NCBI GenBank assembly: GCA_040219135.1
Contig: JAVJTA010000011.1
Coordinates: 186,001 to 250,000 of the forward strand
Direction: 5' to 3'
Length of the DNA stretch: 64,000 nt
Source: UBA7803 sp040219135
GTDB taxonomy: Bacteria; Pseudomonadota; Gammaproteobacteria; Pseudomonadales; Azotimanducaceae
Part shown: positions 61,844-64,000 of the stretch, piece by piece
Numbering within the stretch: the first letter of the stretch is position 1
How the letters are laid out: each line of letters starts with the position of its first letter
Program-made: the position numbers and the translations under genes
Notes under the pieces: model-generated
What the model saw: the letters and a program-made list of their open reading frames with translations, nothing else
Databases searched by the model: none
What the model was told of the DNA's origin: nothing

Positions 61844-63058
61844 ATGCTCCGCAACGGCGCAACCCGTCCAGACCGTCAACGGCCGCTGCGCCTGCCGGCC
61901 GCCATCTGGATGCTCGGATTCGTCAGCCTGTTCATGGACGTCTCCTCCGAGCTCATTCACAGCCTGCTGCCGGCGTTCCTGGTCACCGTCCTCGGCGCCA
62001 GCGCGCTGTCCGTGGGGGTGATCGAAGGCCTGGCCGAGTCCACGGCTCTGATCGTCAAGGTGTTCTCCGGTACCCTCAGCGACTTTCTCGGTCGCCGCAA
62101 GGGCCTGACCGTGCTCGGCTACGGTCTGGGGGCGCTGAGCAAGCCGCTGTTCGCCCTCGCCGCCAGCATCGATACGATTTTTCTGGCGCGCTTCGTGGAC
62201 CGCATCGGCAAGGGCATCCGCGGCGCCCCGCGCGACGCCCTGGTGGCGGACCTGGCGCCCGCCGAACTGCACGGGGCCGCCTTCGGCCTGCGCCAGTCGC
62301 TGGATACTCTGGGGGCCGTGCTCGGACCGTTACTGGGGATCGGTCTGATGCTGCTCTGGGCCGACGACTTCCGCTCGGTGTTCTGGGTGGCCGTCATACC
62401 TGCCGCGCTCGCCGTGGGCCTGCTGCTGTTCGGCGTCCGCGAGCCGGCTGCCCCACCCCGACCGTCCGGCGCGAAGCCGATCCGCTGGCGCGCGCTCGGC
62501 GGCCTGGGGGCGCCGACCTGGTGGGTGCTCGGCATCGCCGGACTGTTCACCCTGGCGCGCTTCAGCGAGGCGTTTCTGATCCTGCGCGCGCAGGACAACG
62601 GCCTGCCGCTGGCCTGGCTCCCGGCCACGCTGGTGGTGATGAACGTCGTCTACGCCGCGGCCGCCTACCCCTTCGGCCGCCTGTCCGATCGGGTGAGTCA
62701 CCGCCGCCTGCTCGGCGCCGGGATGATCGTGCTGATTGCCGCCGATCTGGTTCTTGCCTGGGTCGAGTCCTGGCCCGGCGTGCTGCTCGGCGTCGCGCTC
62801 TGGGGCCTGCACCTCGGCATCACCCAGGGGCTGATCTCGACCATGCTGGCGCGGGCTGCCCCCGAGCATCTGCGCGGCACGGCGTTCGGGGTGCTCGGCC
62901 TCGTGACCGGGGTCGCCATGCTCGCCGCCAGCGTGCTCGCCGGCCTGGTCTGGGAAGTCGCGGGGCCCGAATTCACGTTCCTCACCGGTGCGGGACTGTG
63001 CCTGCTCGCCCTCACGGGGCTGTCGGCAGGCGGTAGGTTCGGGCTGCGGTTCCGCTGA
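61844..63058 (+). CDS. MFS transporter
   Basis: A 404-residue carrier with 12 predicted helices: AIWMLGFVSLFMDVSSELIH, then the loop SGTLSDFLGRRKGLTVLGYG, the second RFVDRIGKGIRGAPRDALVAD box, and a C-terminal half with PFGRLSDRVSHRR. The MDVSSELIH start and GIRGAPRDALVAD box are typical of the tetracycline-like/YjiJ-type exporters found in proteobacteria. It probably exports a small molecule. Its end overlaps the converging amidohydrolase gene by 47 bases. Confidence 0.92.
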   Translation: MLRNGATRPDRQRPLRLPAAIWMLGFVSLFMDVSSELIHSLLPAFLVTVLGASALSVGVIEGLAESTALIVKVFSGTLSDFLGRRKGLTVLGYGLGALSKPLFALAASIDTIFLARFVDRIGKGIRGAPRDALVADLAPAELHGAAFGLRQSLDTLGAVLGPLLGIGLMLLWADDFRSVFWVAVIPAALAVGLLLFGVREPAAPPRPSGAKPIRWRALGGLGAPTWWVLGIAGLFTLARFSEAFLILRAQDNGLPLAWLPATLVVMNVVYAAAAYPFGRLSDRVSHRRLLGAGMIVLIAADLVLAWVESWPGVLLGVALWGLHLGITQGLISTMLARAAPEHLRGTAFGVLGLVTGVAMLAASVLAGLVWEVAGPEFTFLTGAGLCLLALTGLSAGGRFGLRFR

Positions 63059-64000
63059 ACACCTGGTGTTTTTCTGCCGCACTCAGCCCGGCGCGCGCCG
63101 CCATGCGCTTGAAGGCGTTCCACAGCGTCCGGTAGGACACGCACTCTCTGTCCACCGGGTAGTTGCTTTCGAACATGCAGCGCTCGGGTCCGAACGTCTC
63201 GAGCGCGTGCCGGTAGAAGGGAAACAGCAGCTCGCAGAGCTCCTCCGAGCCGACGGGCGCGTCGCGCCGGTGCATGTGAAACGGCGGCTCCCAGGGGCCC
63301 ACCCGCTGCTGGGCGCCGCCGAGCTTCATGACTGCGTTGGGGCAGCGGGCGACGCTCTCCACGCAGCTGCGCCACTCGGCGATCAGTTCCGCCGGCGCGG
63401 CGGGATCGATCCTGCCGCCGAGGTGATTGACGATCACCGGCACGTCCGGCTGCGCGTTGGCGAGCTTCGCCAGCGTGGGCAGCCGGCGGTAGTCGGGGGA
63501 GTAGTTGTCGAAACTCAACCCATGCTCGCCGAGCAGCGCGAAGCCGTCGAGAAAGTCGGCGTCCAGGTCCCGCGGAAAGGCGCTGCGGATGCCGCGGAAG
63601 TTCGGCGACGCGGCCATGTGCGCGGCCAGCGCCGGCTGCGCCGATCTGCCGGCGCGCAGATCCACCGTGCTGAAGATGCCCGAACACAGCCGCGCGGGCC
63701 CGTAGATTCCGGAGCGGCTCATGGCACCGATGCCGTGGGCGAACTCGGTTTCGCCCACGCAGCGCAGCACCTCCGGCCCGTCGGCCCGGTAGAACGCATT
63801 GCACTGGGCGAACACCGTCTGCAGGACGTTGTGCCCGGAGCCGCGGATGTCGGCCGTGAACTCCTCACACAGGTAGACCTTCTGCTGGAAGCTCGCAAAC
63901 GGCTCAGCGTCCATGGTCCGGATGTCCCACAGGTGATGGTGGGGATCGATGATGGGCAGTTCGGGCTCGAGCACCGGCTCCGGCGTCTCCTGCGCCAGCC
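63012..64000 (-). CDS. Amidohydrolase (PF04909 type), N-terminus beyond window edge
   Basis: The visible 329 residues are nearly the whole of a TIM-barrel metal-dependent hydrolase (amidohydrolase 2 family). Seen: LPIIDPHHHLWD with the metal-binding HxH, a GIRSAFPRDLDADF strand, VPVIVNHLGGRID with a metal-binding His, and CMFESNYPVDRECVSY with the conserved late-strand residue. The reading frame continues upstream of the GTG at 63974 with EPVLEPEL-type residues to the window edge, so the true start lies outside. Family members hydrolyse lactones or decarboxylate aromatic acids. Overlaps the converging MFS gene by 47 bases. Confidence 0.88.
   Translation of the reverse strand, partial: LAQETPEPVLEPELPIIDPHHHLWDIRTMDAEPFASFQQKVYLCEEFTADIRGSGHNVLQTVFAQCNAFYRADGPEVLRCVGETEFAHGIGAMSRSGIYGPARLCSGIFSTVDLRAGRSAQPALAAHMAASPNFRGIRSAFPRDLDADFLDGFALLGEHGLSFDNYSPDYRRLPTLAKLANAQPDVPVIVNHLGGRIDPAAPAELIAEWRSCVESVARCPNAVMKLGGAQQRVGPWEPPFHMHRRDAPVGSEELCELLFPFYRHALETFGPERCMFESNYPVDRECVSYRTLWNAFKRMAARAGLSAAEKHQVFSGTAARTYRLPTAP

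Overview
The window is GC-rich bacterial chromosome, densely packed with short intergenic spaces and no gene-free stretch longer than about 220 bases. I see no rRNA, tRNA, CRISPR, transposase or phage gene. The gene content (acyl-CoA dehydrogenase, crotonases, P450, Rieske oxygenase, Baeyer-Villiger monooxygenase, TonB receptor, YfiR, PQQ dehydrogenase, three sulfatases, a haloalkane dehalogenase) fits a heterotrophic, probably marine or soil proteobacterium, most likely a gammaproteobacterium that degrades steroid-like, aromatic or other hydrophobic compounds. The taxonomic placement is inference from gene families, not from a marker gene.

Layout. 1-19504 is mostly catabolic. It holds an SDR (cut by the left edge), an acyl-CoA dehydrogenase / hotdog protein / TetR operon, a crotonase, a DAPG-hydrolase-like C-C hydrolase followed by a secreted tandem VOC protein, a D-2-hydroxyacid dehydrogenase, a DsbA-fold isomerase, a P450 with an unknown partner, a second crotonase with a Rieske oxygenase, a D-aminoacylase-type amidohydrolase, a small AraC/membrane-protein/DUF3703 operon, and a copper amine oxidase. 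19567-26994 (minus strand) is a signalling locus: TonB receptor, YfiR, CHASE8-type hybrid histidine kinase, Hpt protein, and a receiver/PP2C/STAS protein. 27145-32944 has a deazaflavin-type reductase, an SbtA/SbtB-like bicarbonate transporter pair, and a PQQ dehydrogenase operon that includes a styrene-oxide-isomerase-like membrane protein.

33059-43859 contains two glutathione transferases, a broken mtfA, a tyrosine phosphatase coupled to an unknown gene, an SDR, a four-gene operon of two exported sulfatases flanking a haloalkane dehalogenase and a small membrane protein, and a double DsbA-fold protein. 44036-51611 is a five-gene plus-strand operon that I cannot match to a known pathway: an unknown two-part protein, a trans-prenyltransferase, a tandem acetoacetate-decarboxylase-fold protein, a large FAD oxidoreductase of the amine oxidase/phytoene desaturase type, and a SAM methyltransferase. 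It faces a minus-strand pair: an SDR/3-beta-HSD-like enzyme translationally coupled to a large zinc-ribbon/class III cyclase/AAA protein. This is the best candidate for an undescribed biosynthetic system. 56064-64000 returns to catabolism and transport: two MFS carriers, a cytoplasmic sulfatase, a Baeyer-Villiger monooxygenase, a methyltransferase, and an amidohydrolase that runs off the right edge.
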